Shown: positions 11,735 through 23,590, counted from the stretch's first letter. The stretch is 64,000 nucleotides of DNA from Ectobius pallidus (GCA_964059195.1 CAXKWD010000005.1:96671882-96735881), one strand, 5' to 3'. Program-made: numbers and translations. The notes: generated by a model from the letters alone, not told the origin.

Positions 11735-12038
11735 CTAATCTCCGTGGGATCTCCCTAGAGGGATTTGGCCTACCAACCGACCGCTGCGTCATCTACCGTA
11801 GGCAGATGGCAAGATTGGGGGCATGTGGTCAGCATGCCGCACCCACGGCTGTTAATGGTGGTTTTCATGACCGGAACCGCTACTTCTCTATCAAGTAGCT
11901 CCTCAATTTGAATCACGAGGCTGACTGTACCCCTGTCAGACCTCCCTACCTCAGAAATATCCGAGGAGGTACCAGGGATCGAACCCGGGCCGACGGATCT
12001 GTAGTCAGCGACGATAACCACAAGACCACGCCGGCGGT

Positions 12039-12042
<4 letters not shown>
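11735..12042 (-). mobile_element. SINE family A, full-length (minus)
   Basis: Read on the minus strand from 12042, it has a canonical box A TGGTCTTGTGG (12018-12028) and box B GGTTCGATCCC (within 11975-11986). A body of about 230 bp follows, containing CTCCTCGGATATTTCTGAGG, GAAGTAGCGGTTCCGG and GCATGCTGACCACATGCC. A plus-strand copy of the same family sits at 53586-53830. Family A has the clearest polymerase III promoter in the window. The A side abuts a TA microsatellite. Confidence 0.9.

Positions 12043-12083
<41 letters not shown>
12043..12083. repeat. (TA)n microsatellite
   Basis: About 20 TA units immediately upstream of the minus-strand SINE A head, trailing into short CA repeats up to about 12110. 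Confidence 0.95.
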
Positions 12084-12087
<4 letters not shown>

Positions 12088-12269
12088 TACATATATATAC
12101 ACACACATACACGCTGCAGAAATATACTCCTGCATAGAAGTCGTCTGTAAGTTAACTGTATAGTTCCCTAGGAGGCCCGGAGGTAGATCAGGTACGCATA
12201 CACATCCATGGAGCATATAATTGTATCATAATTATATTATATTTGACGACTAGTAAATTTGCTTCTGGT

Positions 12270-12500
12270 CTTGGTAGAACATTCAGTGAGGCACTGACTT
12301 CCTGTTCACAAATTCATGGGTTTGATTCTGGCCTAGATAGATGGCAATTATGATTGCATAAATGAGAGAGTTCACATCTGTAAAATCACACGCAAAATAA
12401 AAAAATAAAAAAAAATAAAAAACTCTTGCGGGACAAAAATTCCTGTTCACTAGCAACCGTTACAGGCCAATTACCGGTATACAACCGATGTTAAGTAACC
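12270..12500 (+). mobile_element. SINE family D, second copy
   Basis: TTGGTAGAACATTCAGTGAG and GGGTTTGATTCTGGCC correspond to the box A and box B regions of the 10823 copy. The body shares ACTCTTGCGGGACAAAA, GTTACAGGCC, TTACCGGTAT and TTAAGTAACC. An A-rich expansion at about 12398-12421 splits the body. Confidence 0.7.
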
Positions 12501-15500
12501 AAAAATAAGTTTATTTGCAGAAACTGTCCTTCGTTAATATACTTAATTACACAATACTGGAAAACAATATTTATGAGCTATTTAATCTTTGTAATATATT
12601 ATTGAATGTAAATGTGATTATAATAATGGACACAAATCTAATAGACCTAATTAGGCATAATAATAATAATAATACGCAAATATGTACAGTCGATTGCATG
12701 AACTCTTTCCGGTATAAGGCGCAGTGATTTATGTTTCGGTAAGAAAATATATAGGCCCTAACCGGCTCGGCAAGGACCCTCCACTTAATGCTAGCCTTAT
12801 TCCTCTCACCCCTTCACTCATGAAACTGAAATAGACCTGTGTTGCGCACGCTTCTAGCCACTCACCCCATTTACCGCTCACCTAGACCTGAGCGTTGTTC
12901 ATAGGCTAATGCGTTTGGACTTTAATTCAAACCAGTAAGAGACTGGCTCACCCAGTAATGGCTTGGAACACAGATGATACGGAGATTCAATGCCAACTTA
13001 AGATGAAGAAAAACAATAGAAGATACCAGAGGCATCGGAAAGTTACGTGCACTCGTCTGTACACATGCAAATAAATGTAATACCTAGTTCATTCAGGTCA
13101 TGATGGGTAGTAGCGTCGATCTTTCTATAACTTTTACAAATAACAGTAGGTATGTTATCTTGAAGTCTTCCTGGATACCCCCATCATTACCCTTGTATTG
13201 GGGACTTGTTAGTTGAATATAAATTTACTCAAAGTTTGTGTCTTCCATATCCAACATGCATTCATTGATGTTGTACGCAAAGCAACCTGTACAGGAAGTG
13301 CTAAACCTACCTGTGATACTTCAAGAAGGGAGCAAGCTAAATAATCCTACAAGAATTGTGAGGGAGTCTTAATATATAGGATCTACGATTCATGATACAG
13401 GCGTCTTCATTAAAAGGCTGCGATGGTAAGTTGGGAACTCCTGGAGAGGGAATGGAAATGCGAATGAAGACGCAGGAAAAGCTAATGATGATTAAGAGCA
13501 GATCTTCTGTCACAAAGGCAGATAGCCGTGCAAGAGGCTTTTTAATTATACATTCCACTTTGCCTTGACTTCAGTTCAAGTGGATGGTAGTTTCTCTTAC
13601 AGCCTTTACCAGCTAGAGTGAATTTTTAACTTGAAACGTTTAAGAGGAACTCTAAAAAAACTTACTTGCTTTATGAAACTAAGGGGTATAATAGGATTGT
13701 GCTGGTGATTTTAACCTATACACGGAAAATTTTAATTCCCGAATAAGCTATAATAATATTTCGTCAGAAACTCGTAGATGATATGGAGGAGGAACCAAAG
13801 TTAATGGGGCAGGGAACTCCAATATAAGATGGATATATAATATGCATTCATGAACCACAGATTATTGTCTCTGTTGGACATTACATGAGAATATGATAAG
13901 AGAGGAATTTTTCTCCTATAATGTTCTCCAATATAAGAGTTACACATTAATTTCTGGTCAACAATAACAAGTTGATAAACTTTAATAGGCCATGAAATAA
14001 GCATATAATGCGATATGAAAACATAAAGCAACTCTACTATGTTTGCTTGGTTAAGGGATAGGAAACTTTTTATTTATAAAGTATAGTTACAAGAAATCAC
14101 CCTGTATCATACTTGGCTACATCTGTTGTGGCTGTCTATCCCCGTGCAATAAGTATAAACATTATAAATAGCCCAACGCAAATAATTTCAAAGATCAAAA
14201 GGAGGAACCATATGCATGTAACATAAAATAAAATAAAGCAAAAAATGAAATAAGAAAACTAAATAAATAAAACTAGGCAAAACTAAAGGAAAACCAAAGA
14301 AAATAATGATAATATTAACTAACAAAAATAACTAAAACTAAAGGACAAGATAAATAGAATCAACTCAACTTAAGTGAAGTAAGAAAAACTGAATAGGTTG
14401 CTAGAAAGTACCCGAGAATAATCTTGATAATGGAGATTGGGAAGAAACTGTACTCTTGCCATTTCGTGAGCTAACCAAAACATAATATATGTAAGAAAAC
14501 AAGAAATTTAAATGTATGAAAGTAATTAAAAGGAAAATGCACCGTGCACAATGTGATCTACGTAGATGGTCTTCAGTCTTTATTATTTAGTTCACATAAT
14601 CTGTTTTTGTGTAAGTTACCAGTAGGCCTGTGGATCACCGTATGGTGTTCTTTTACAATAAAGAATAAATCATGAACGGGGATAGATCTGCACTTTTAAA
14701 AACATATTGAACATCAAAATGTTTTACGTAAAATTCAGTATCCACTTTCCTTAAGAACGCGCTGCGTAAATGCTCTATCCTTAAGAGTGTAATACTTTCA
14801 GAGCAACACTGTGAAACAGCTGTATCTAGGAGACAATGTGATCTTCAGTTAAAAGCAAAGTGTTTCGATGCACAAGAATGTACTGTAAACGAAGGCGCAA
14901 GTTGTGTTTGGCTCAATGGAATGAAGCCACAAAAGCCTGTAACCACTTTAACTCGCTTTTGAGGCTTCTAGAAGTGCCATTAACAGACCATCCATTTCCT
15001 ATCCCATCCCATGCAAATCAAAGGGAGGACAGAATAATTTTTCTCTCTGTCTTCTTTGAAATATCAAGTTCATTTATATTGTTGCAGCTAACACAGAGCG
15101 GCGAACAAAAGGAACCTCGATCATTAGATGAAACGGTCTTCAGTATCGCAAGATGGGTAAATAAAATAAACAGTGACTAGAAAGGTAGTTAGGAGTATTC
15201 ACACTTGTCCGCAGTCCAGTACGATGTTGCCAAATACGTACCACAGCACTTACTTTACTTAAGAAGTAGTGAATGACAGCGGTAACACTGGGGAAAGCCA
15301 CGCGACTACCAGAGCGTCTTGTTCTTTGTCGGTGTCAAAGTCTGTGCAGATTTTCGGATTAGGGAAGAATGCTATTATATTCTTTTGTAGATAGACGATG
15401 GTTTGGGACGAGGCCTTCATAAAATGGCAGCAACAGTACTCTAAACTGACTCTGGAATTAGCGAACAATAAGTGACCCTATTAGGAATGGACTCATTGTG

Positions 15501-15571
15501 AAACCATTCCGCAAAGTAAGCTCGGGCCTCGGGCGGTGGAGTGAGACGAGGCCTTCATGTAATAGAATAAT
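12501..15571. other. 3 kb without recognised features
   Basis: The longest open frame is 106 codons (14860-15180, plus). It has no recognisable domain and no clear coding signature, so I do not call it a gene. A GAGACGAGGCCTTCAT-like string occurs twice (about 15408 and 15544). The rest is AT-rich unassigned DNA. Confidence 0.5.
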
Positions 15572-16130
15572 CGGGAAAAGGTAATCTGCGCCACTTCTAC
15601 CTTTTCCCCCAATCTACACGATGTAAACTGCGCCACCGACATTTAAATGGCGTCACCGTCATACTAACGCACTAAAATTTTCCTTCCCACTTCTCCAGAC
15701 TTAGGACTGGCTATGAAATTGCATAGGTGTGGTAGTTTTGTCATTTTAAAAAATGTTAAAAACAATACCCTAATTTCTTTTGCATGAACCTTTCGTCACT
15801 TATAAAATTGTTAAAAACACTACCCAGATTTTTTTGCATGAGCACTTTGTTCTCATATGACGCCTTCTTAATAAAATCAAAACGGGATATTTCATTGTTT
15901 ATATATTGTTCTCTCCACTTGAGTAGACGAGAATACTTGTCATTTATTTTAGCTGTTTAACAGGTATCCCTTGTTCAATACTTCTCAGTGTTACACTTGT
16001 TTGGGACTGGAGAAGAGCATTTACATATCTCTGTGGCGCAGTTTACATATCTGTGTGCCGCAGTTTACATATATCATTTTTATTCTATTTCAAATTCGGT
16101 GTCAACCGTGGCGCAGATTACATACACCCG
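15572..16130. mobile_element. DNA element with repeated GTAATCTGCGCCAC ends
   Basis: The left end CGGGAAAAGGTAATCTGCGC and the right end (reverse complement CGGGTGTATGTAATCTGCGC) are inverted. AATAAT flanks both sides (15566-15571 and 16131-16136) as a possible target duplication. Subterminal copies of the same core occur inside: GTAAACTGCGCCACC near 15626 and GTGGCGCAGTTTAC-type strings near 16033 and 16054. This pattern resembles transposase-binding arrays. No transposase is recognisable and the superfamily is unassigned. Confidence 0.6.
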
Positions 16131-16904
16131 AATAATCTATACCTAAAGTATCGTAAGGAAAAGATAAATTTAATACGGAAATTCACTATACGGCAAGTTG
16201 TTATCACTTCGGCCCCTTCACGACCTGCACCTTCTTGCTATAGGCCTGAAATATCATCTCTTGGTCATACAAGACGTGCGATTTTATCCTTAGAGTTGTG
16301 TACTCTTGTGACCAGAAATGGCCGGAAGATGTAAACAGACCGTTTACCCTAAAATCCTACTGTACGAGAAAGAACACGCGCACGGTTAAGCTGAAACTGA
16401 GACATGGGAACTCAACAGACCCAGTGGTGGACTACAGAAAAAGAACTCGTCTTTGTGTTATAAAAATAAGAAAATATAAATAAAAACATAAAATATCAAA
16501 AATATAAATGATTGAACCAACCATCAAAAATTTGTACATAAACATAAAGAAATTGCCCTACTGTCAATAGTATTAATGCCTACAAAATCATATTACCAAA
16601 TTTCAGCTCATATAATTATTAAAGCATATAAATACTATAAATCATATTTAGAGTATTAAGGGGAAGCAACTTACAACTAAAAGTTAGCTTATAAATCATT
16701 AGTGAGACGAAATTTTGAATATGCTGATAATGCAAAGTATCCGTTCAGGCAGGTTTAATAACACAGAAATGGTACAGAGAAAAGTTCCAAAATTGTTATG
16801 AATAAGTACCAAAAAACTAACAACGTTACAGCTATGTTAAAAACACTAGGGTGGTGATCTTCAGAATGCGGAAGGAACATAGAGAGATTAAAATGTATAT
16901 ATTA
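16131..16904. other. No feature recognised
   Basis: AT-rich DNA with two small overlapping open frames near 16.1-16.5 kb that show no domain. Confidence 0.5.
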
Positions 16905-17179
16905 TGTACAGGTGGGGGGGGGGGGAACGGACCGACTCTTGTAGCTGAATTCAGAGCTTGTGATAACGTAAACAAATGTAAGAGATGTAACGGAAACGTT
17001 TGTTTTCACAAGTAATGCAAATTACGTGAAATTATTTCTCAATTCAAGCAATTTATCAGCTGTAGAACAAATTTCAATACATTCTCTGCTATCCTTTGAA
17101 CGCCGCTAGGCATGCGCAGTGGCTCATATCGGCAACTTAGATATTTTAGTCCGTCCGCTTCTTTTTCCTTACCTGTACA
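16905..17179. mobile_element. MITE family with TACAGG termini, copy 1
   Basis: The termini TGTACAGG and CCTGTACA are inverted, and next to them G-rich/C-rich runs lead into CGGACCGACT (left) and AGTCCGTCCG (right). Near the right end is CGCTAGGCATGCGCAGTGGC, shared with copies at 44377 and 51016. It is about 275 bp with no coding capacity. No target duplication longer than TA is clear. Confidence 0.75.
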
Positions 17180-17474
17180 CGAAACAATCGGCATGGGAAA
17201 AACTTCGCTGCGAAATTAAAGAACCATATTACAAAAGTAGGAAGGATCACAAACACAAAATTAGGGGTAGGCCTCGGAGAACAAATATTGTCAAGTTTTC
17301 TTTTTTAATAAAGGGATGCAAGATTGGAATGATTTAATCTACACAAAGAAACATTCGAAACTGTTCTGCCAAAGCCAAAATATTTAAAAGGGAATGTGTT
17401 GAATTCTGAGATGAGGGAAAATGAAGGTATGCTCAGGTCTGTATAAACAGTGCATATGAATGGATATGTATCTA

Positions 17475-17690
17475 GTAAGTAAGTAATATTTATTCTCAAG
17501 CATAAATTAACATGCATTGGTAGGCTACTAGCATCCCTGATGTAGCGTAGGATATTTACAGGGATGTTTGTACGTATCGAATAAAAACAAAAACAAAACC
17601 TAGAATAAAACAAACAAGAAACAGTACACACAACAAAACAAAATAAAACAGAAAAAAATTCCACTAATACTTAATAAGTGACCCTGTTTA
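17475..17690 (-). mobile_element. LINE 3' end with ACTT tail (minus)
   Basis: On the minus strand a T-rich untranslated stretch with CATCAGGGATGC is followed by an AATAAA signal and a short (ACTT)n tail at about 17475-17490. This layout is typical of LINE 3' ends. It lies downstream, on the same strand, of the ORF1-like remnant at 17780-18091, so the two may be one internally deleted copy. Confidence 0.55.
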
Positions 17691-17779
17691 GACATTCTGA
17701 GTCCTTTGTCCTTTCACCTCTCCATTCTTCTATTCCAAAAAATACTATATTTTTTATTCGAGATGCCTTGTCTAAAGAT

Positions 17780-18091
17780 GTAAGTTTTCGTTCCTAGGCC
17801 TTATTGACTTCTTTTACATGATCAAGTCTTTCTTCATTTGTCTTATTTCTGTCGAAGGTCATCGATAGTCTCCTGCAGTTGGTAGAGTTTTTCCCTAAAA
17901 TTTCATACTTCGTGCCCTGGTTTAGTTTCTTCATTGTCTGTTTTGCTTTTTTCACAAATCTTAGTCCACAGTTCTTGGATCGCTTTTGTGACCTCCTGGT
18001 AAGTTGTTGGTCCAAGGTTCGGTTCTATTCCTTCAATCAGCAGCAACATCTCCAGAATGAGACCAGGAATCCAATAGATCCATAATTTCTT
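17780..18091 (-). pseudogene. LINE ORF1 5' remnant with 2A-like motif
   Basis: On the minus strand an open reading from about 18091 gives LEMLLLIEGIEPNLGP. The core GIEPNLGP is at 18008-18031. It matches the 2A-like consensus (G-I-E-x-N-P-G-P) except Leu for the first Pro. Some LINEs carry such motifs at the N-terminus of ORF1. It is followed by a charged, coiled-coil-like stretch (AIQELWTKICEKSK, then YQLQETIDDLRQK) interrupted by stops. The 73-codon frame at 17794-18015 is a different phase of the same DNA. The motif is established for several LINE clades; assignment here is by similarity and position. Confidence 0.6.
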
Positions 18092-19218
18092 GTTATTGAT
18101 TGAAAGTTAAGATTACTGCAGGCACTAAATAGGTCAATTCGTATGCGATGGGTTACTATATCCATTCCCATATTCCGTGTTGCTCCGCGTCAGCAACTAC
18201 ACATCCGTTCTCGTCCACTTCTTATTCTTGACTGATGGACAGGCCTATGTATATAATATTATGTAGTTATGTTTGTGAATATTTTGATATGTTATAGTTT
18301 TTAATAGGTAGAGATTGCTTTTGTATTATGTGAATTAATATGGGTATTAAAGTGTAAATAGTGTAAATAGTGTGTTGCATTATTTGAATGTGTGTAATGT
18401 TCTATGTATATTCTGTATTTATTTGCAACACTGCCCACTTCCAGTGTAACAAAATAAATAAACAAAAATAAATATAGATTTAATGTACATGATGGAATAT
18501 TAGGTACCGAAAGCCTGTTGACTGTGGCAGTTTGTCATATTTTTGCGATTTTACTTGGTGTATGGCATTATGAGGAGAAAAGTATAATCTAATTTTATCT
18601 TTAAAACTTACCGGCTCTTTGGAACTTCATTTCAAGTACCGCACAGAACTAATTAAGGAAAAAGACGAAGGTAAAATGTTATAGGTGTATTAGGTGCTTT
18701 TACTTTGATCAAACTGAAATTCCTCTCAATATGAAATGAAGCTATACTAATGGATTGACTCTCCATATATGAGTTTGTTTTACACCCCTTTACGTACTGT
18801 ATATGTGTAACCATGTGTAAAAGAAGTCTGTGTAAATCGAATTTTATGTGCATCGATCTGAGGCTCAAAACAGCGTTGCCAAGTTACCGAACCACCTGTT
18901 GAACATGAAATAGACCAGAGTCGGTTCACAAATTAAATAACCCTGTTGGATCAGTGTACGACACGACCAACATGCAAATTATCGTCATCCGAATAATTTC
19001 ATTAGGTATCAAACATCAGCATACGCAGAAACAGCTAAGTTCATACTGAAAACATAGGAACAAAATTTCATGCTTGGTATTGGCATCACTTGGTATTGTT
19101 CCCATTGAGAGGGGTCAATGTTCATTATAAATAAAATCAGGTAAACTGATGTAAACAACATGTAGAAAAAGTGCCAGATGGAGTTAATAAACCATATTTC
19201 ACATCACCCCATCGTAAC
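18092..19218. other. No coding feature; possible LINE tail near 18.45 kb
   Basis: CCACTTCCAGTGTAAC followed by an AAATAAATAAAC-type tail near 18436-18475 could be another retroposon 3' end. The ATAAAATCAGGTAAACTGAT signature of the unassigned dispersed family occurs near 19132-19151. Nothing else is recognised. Confidence 0.45.
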
Positions 19219-19220
19219 TA

Positions 19221-19865
19221 CGAGGGTCATTAAAGAGACAAAATGACCTGGAGAAAAAACAGTTTACTTTTACAAAACAAGACTTTTCCTACTTTTCAAC
19301 AGAATCTCCATCAACATTTATGCTTTTGTTACTAGCTTTACTAGCTTTTTTATGCCGGCTGTCTTTGTTTCGGAGCCAATTTCCCACAAATTTCTTGACA
19401 TCCTCGTTATCCTGGAACTTCTTCCCACGTAATGCCTCCTTCAGTTGACCAAGCAATTCGAGTTTCAAGTGAGGAAGTTGCAACTTCAACAGGCCGGCCA
19501 GAACGGTGTTCGTCAGTCACTGATTCTCGACCACTTTTGAACAGTTCTACACAGTTGTAAAAATTTCCACGGTTCATACAACATTCACCATACACTTTAG
19601 TCATTATGAGTATATATTAGCTGGTTTTTCACCTTCAACAACCAAAAAACGAACCACTGAACGTGTTCAACCAATGTGGAATTTTCAAGAAGACCCGACA
19701 TAGTTCAACTTAATTTTTAGGTTATAAACAGAGCAATTTGGATCCATCAGGTGATTAGAACTCATTCCAGTGATGCCAACTTAAAATCCTAAATGTATCA
19801 AACTTGTACTACCAACCGCCGTTTCCTCAGACCAATTTGTCTCTTTAATTATTGAATGACTCTCG
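19221..19865 (-). mobile_element. Internally deleted mariner, copy 1 (TA TSD)
   Basis: Terminal inverted repeats CGAGGGTCATTAAAGAGAC (left) and CGAGAGTCATTCAATAATTA (right, reverse-complemented) are flanked by TA at 19219-19220 and 19866-19867, as expected for Tc1/mariner. At 645 bp it is about half of a usual mariner (about 1.3 kb). The transposase N-terminal start and C-terminal end remain but the middle is gone. A sister copy with the same deletion is at 31825-32494. Confidence 0.92.
19289..19604 (-). pseudogene. Mariner transposase remnant (N- and C-termini joined)
   Basis: From the ATG at 19604 the minus strand encodes MTKVYGECCMNRGNFYNCVE and continues through RESVTDEHRSGRPVEVA to SSLETRI, an N-terminal mariner segment. 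It then changes frame at a deletion junction near 19440-19455. From there LKEALRGKKFQDNEDVKKFV and the closing INVDGDSVEK (stop at 19289) are the mariner C-terminus. The catalytic core with the three Asp residues is missing, so no active enzyme can be made. The identical join at 32.2 kb shows the deletion predates the spread of both copies. Confidence 0.9.
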
Positions 19866-19867
19866 TA

Positions 19868-20599
19868 TAAGAGATTGTGGAACTTCTGGCGAAACATTCA
19901 TAATAAGCGTAAAAGCGGATGAGTGGATCTCTAATCACGTCCTCATTTACCTGTTAATTATCATTTTCAACAACGAGATTATAGCAGTACGATTAGACTC
20001 GTGTAAATGTTTATTAATTCAATAACGGTTCGTACCGCAACACTAAAACTCTGTTGATACGGTCAAGCTTTTAACAAATTTTCATTAAATGCATTACACA
20101 TTCCAACAAACATGGTTAATATTCATAGCACATGGCTAATGTTCAAAGCGTAACATTAATAACACTATATCCGAAACAGTAGACCTCAGAAGATTCTCAT
20201 AGGTATTCAAGGTGAGGATTTAATCCCAGGATTTCTGTATGTCAGGACTAGATAGTTGGTTATCATTTGTAATGTTAGACCACTTATCTAGAGCATCGAC
20301 CATATGAGAAATATCGAATTCATAAGGTGATTGAGAAGAACTAACATAACAAAATCGAGACCCCTTAAGTAGAAGCCAAGGAAAGCAAGTAATCAAACAT
20401 AGCTGACGCTACTTTTTCCAAATCCCCCAAAAGAAGTGGGCAATGAAGCTAAGATCCAGTTGCTGTCTTCTGGTCGAATGTTTAAAATTGATTCCGAGCA
20501 ATTCCACAACAAAGTATCAGTTTCTCGAGTGAAATTCGGAAAAAAGTCATAATGGAGTTGAACGAAGTCAATTTAGGAAAGGCAAAACTAAGCAATTTG
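19868..20599. other. No feature recognised
   Basis: Unassigned sequence between the mariner derivative and the LINE fragment. Its right part may be decayed upstream LINE sequence. Confidence 0.45.
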
Positions 20600-21505
20600 G
20601 GAAGAGAGGGAGCTTAGTGAATCAAATATTTTTTTCATCGTCTACAGCTTATCCAAGATGTGGCTCAACAGTCGGAAGTGAGACTTGGAGATTATCTTTA
20701 TCCTGGAGTAATGTTCGCCGGAAAAGCAGAAATCAACAGGAGAATAAGGCTCGCATGGGGAAAGTTCTTGAGCCTAAAGTTTATCCTCCTAGACTGGCAC
20801 ATAAATATCAAGAAGAGATTCGAAATGCTAAAAATGTGCGTCATACCAGTCCTACTATATGGCTGCCAGACATGGGTCATTAAAAAAGGAACAAGTTAAC
20901 ATGATAGAGATTTGTCAGAGAAAGACGGAAAGAAAACTGTTGGGTATAAATCTAAGGGACAGGATAAGAAATGAGGAGTTAAGAAAAAGAAGTGAACTGG
21001 AAAACGCAGCGATTGTTGTTAGAAAAACCAAATGGAATTGGGGAGGTCACGTCATCAGAATGAATCAAGAGAGATGGGCGTATGCAACAACTGTTTGGGA
21101 CCAGAGGAAGGGTAAAAGAAGCAGAGGCAGTCCTCGACGCAGATGGGAGGACGAATTCAGGGAGGAGTTAGGAACGAGATGGACAAGACAGGCCAAAGAA
21201 AGAGTGTATTAGAAACAAGTGATAAAACATTTAAATCATTAGGAAAACAGTGATCTAGAAAGTGAAGAAGAGTTCAGGGAGGAGGCAGAAACGAGATGGT
21301 CAGGATAGGTGATAGAAAGAGTGAACTGGAAACAAGTGATAGAGCATTTAATTCATTAGGAAAACAGTGTCCTAGGAAAGTGTTGATAATATGTAGGTCT
21401 TAACCCACCAGGAGGCAAAAACCCAACTCTCGAAGGAAATCGTTCACCTTGGGAGAGTAAAACAGAGCCAGCCCTACCATGGTAGGAGGCCCTTGCCATA
21501 CTGTA
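20600..21505 (+). mobile_element. LINE 3' fragment with duplicated end
   Basis: It contains the C-terminal part of a non-LTR reverse-transcriptase ORF and about 270 bp of 3' sequence. The segment 21152-21262 (GAATTCAGGGAGGAG..AACAAGTGATAAA) is repeated in tandem at 21263-21380 with substitutions. It carries no endonuclease domain and none of the catalytic RT motifs, so it is a 5'-truncated copy. The clade is not assigned. Confidence 0.8.
20617..21212 (+). pseudogene. LINE reverse transcriptase C-terminal remnant
   Basis: Two overlapping frames give one broken product. The first (20660-20899) includes EINRRIRLAWGKFLSLKF and MCVIPVLLYGCQTWVIKK, and the second (20859-21212) QRKTERKLLGINLRDRIRNE and GKRSRGSPRRRWEDEF. 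LLYGCQTW and the G-R/S-P-RRRW-D block are hallmark post-catalytic segments of insect non-LTR reverse transcriptases. A frameshift lies at about 20885. The YxDD catalytic motif is not present. Conserved family knowledge supports the class, not a specific clade. Confidence 0.85.
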
Positions 21506-21627
21506 TAAGGGATTGTGTCGGGCTTATTTATTTATTTTAATGTTCGCCGGTATAAAAAATAATAAAATTATAATCATTTTATATCCTACAAAATACTGTT
21601 TTATTTCAATGCAAATAATTGGGTCGC

Positions 21628-21722
21628 TCGCGGCCACTGGTGGTTCCTTAAGAGGATATTCTCAACGGATTTGTTTCCGGTGTGCTCCAGTCCCCTATAA
21701 AACACTTAAACCAAAGGGTACA
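21628..21722 (-). mobile_element. SINE family C body fragment (minus)
   Basis: GGATATTCTCAACGGATTTG, GTGCTCCAGTCCCCTA and CACTTAAAC match the body of the SINE C copy at 1699-1928. A possible tRNA-like head of the same SINE lies at 23598-23690, beyond the hAT material, which suggests the SINE was split. Confidence 0.6.
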
Positions 21723-23590
21723 CAGTGTTGGGCGTTAATCAATTAATTTTTCAATCAACTCGTAAATTGACTAAAAAAGTAATTGCGATTAAATTAATTG
21801 CAATTAAATTAACCGCAATTAAATTAACCGCAATTAAATTATTTGGATTAATGTATGTTAATCGTAACTCACAATTAAAATAATTGCAATTAACTTGATT
21901 AATTGTTCTTTCTTTCTTTCTTTCTTTCTTTTTCGTAGTTTTACCTCTCCCTTTTTAGGATATTAATTGTTCTATGAAACAATTAAAACTAACAGTTAAC
22001 TTACTGACCTTTACCGAAATCAATTAAAAGTATTACAAGATTTCTAAATATTTACCTGCATTAGTAAAAATCAACACTACTTATTGATAAAAAAATATAT
22101 ATTTCAGTATACTCATTATTTATAGTTTAATGTATGTTTTTCATTTGTGCAATGATAAAAGATAAAAAGCGTTTTCATTAAATATAACTAGGGACCGGAT
22201 TTTTAGGTTTTTAAAATCACTGTTTTAGGTTTTCCATTGGGTGAAATAGTTTTTTTTAGGTTTTTTGTCCAAAATATCGTTTTCGGGTAGAAATTGGTTT
22301 AATGAATTTGAATGTGCTACATAGGATTCAATACATAATACTTGTAAAGTTTAACTTAACAAAATTGACTTAAATTTGTGTAAACTTGCTTTAGGACAAT
22401 ATTATACAACTGAAGAAAGAAAGCATAAACAATCAAAAGAAGCAATGAAAATAAGTTTGCCTCACATTTCCTGGTTACAGTATATCACATCTTTCAAGAT
22501 TCTTAACTGTGAAGTTCTTCCTGTTATCTCTTCGTTAATAGTTAATACTGTATCCGGACACTACCCTTTTCAGGATTCGAATCCGATGTTTCCAATTTAG
22601 TGATTAAAATACTTTATGGTTGGATGTGGATAATGTGAAACTGATTATTTTCCTTTTTTCGGTGGTTACGCATGCTAACCGCACAACAGATCAACTAGGG
22701 ACGAAAACTTCCCCCTTTTCTAGAAAGGTAAATAATACGTGTTTCTGGCTGGCTTGCCAAAATATTACTTTGTCTTCTGTACTGGAATTCAGATCGTCGC
22801 CAATCCACTGCCGGATTAAATTCGATTTCTTTGTTTCATCATAATTAACACGTCTTATTAGAACTCACAGTGTGACCACTAAGTATGAATAAAAGGGCAG
22901 TAATAAAAGCAAACAATCGCTTTAAAACACAGAAATCTTTTTCCTTGTTCATACACGGCAACAATGGTTGTTCGTACGAATATTTTAAAAGGAATACACC
23001 GGTACTCTTACACTTCCTCTCTGGATACTGTCCATCCTAGATGGCAATGGGTTGAACGAAACGCTGGTGGTATTAATTTCAACCCGACAAAAATTGTCTC
23101 TCCGCAAAATATCAATTTTTCAACTGGTGACAAACAAAAAAGACAAAAAAAAAGTAGCCTAAATTATATATTTCAGGCTTTATATCCCGTTTAGGTATAT
23201 TTAGGTTTTTATACCCCATTTAGGTATTTTTAGGTACCACAGAAATAATGTGAGTGAATCCTATGGACGTGATTCGAAAAAGTGTATGAGCGCTTTTTGT
23301 TTTGGAAGTAAGGAAAAAAAAAAACCCAAGAATCCGGTCCCTAAATATAACACACCTTTACCATCGTCAGCTACAGTTGAACGGCTTTTTTTGTTTTGCG
23401 ACAATGACAAATCAGTCGAAGAGTCACAAATTGACCGACAGTATGTTCGAAAAGAGAGTCGCGTTAAAATGCAATCTAAACTGTTATCTGTCGAATCAGG
23501 TTTAATTAAAATCGTTGATCTGTATTAATATCAGTGTTTTATTTGTAACTAACATGCATATTTCAGTATCTTACTTACGTATTTTGTTAT
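21723..23590 (+). mobile_element. Older hAT remnant hosting a second hAT
   Basis: The left tip CAGTGTTGGGCG at 21723-21734 resembles common hAT termini and is followed by 16-bp tandem repeats (TTAACCGCAATTAAAT type, 21780-21845). After the inserted hAT at 22189-23343, the right part encodes a hAT C-terminal dimerisation segment: SSATVERLF then, after a frameshift, HKLTDSMFEKRVALKCNLN (23370-23510). A matching right tip CGCCCAACACTG was not found, so the right boundary is approximate. A (TTTC)n run is at about 21907-21930. Confidence 0.6.
22189..23343. mobile_element. hAT non-autonomous element, family 1, copy 1
   Basis: The left tip TAGGGACCGGATTTTTAGG and right tip (reverse complement TAGGGACCGGATTCTTGGG) are inverted. 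A perfect 8-bp duplication AATATAAC flanks it (22181-22188, 23344-23351). Subterminal TTTAGGT(A/T)TTT repeats occur near both ends. It is 1155 bp. A sister copy is at 35439-36637. Both share short frames (MVVRTNILKGI-type) but no recognisable transposase. Confidence 0.92.

Noticed and set aside
14860..15180. 106-codon plus-strand ORF
   Set aside because: No motif, no similarity I recognise and no context; could be a chance frame, so not called as a gene.
22964..23194. Conserved 65-76-codon frame in both 1.2-kb hAT copies as a domesticated gene
   Set aside because: Similarity is explained by common descent of the elements; premature ends differ and no domain is visible.
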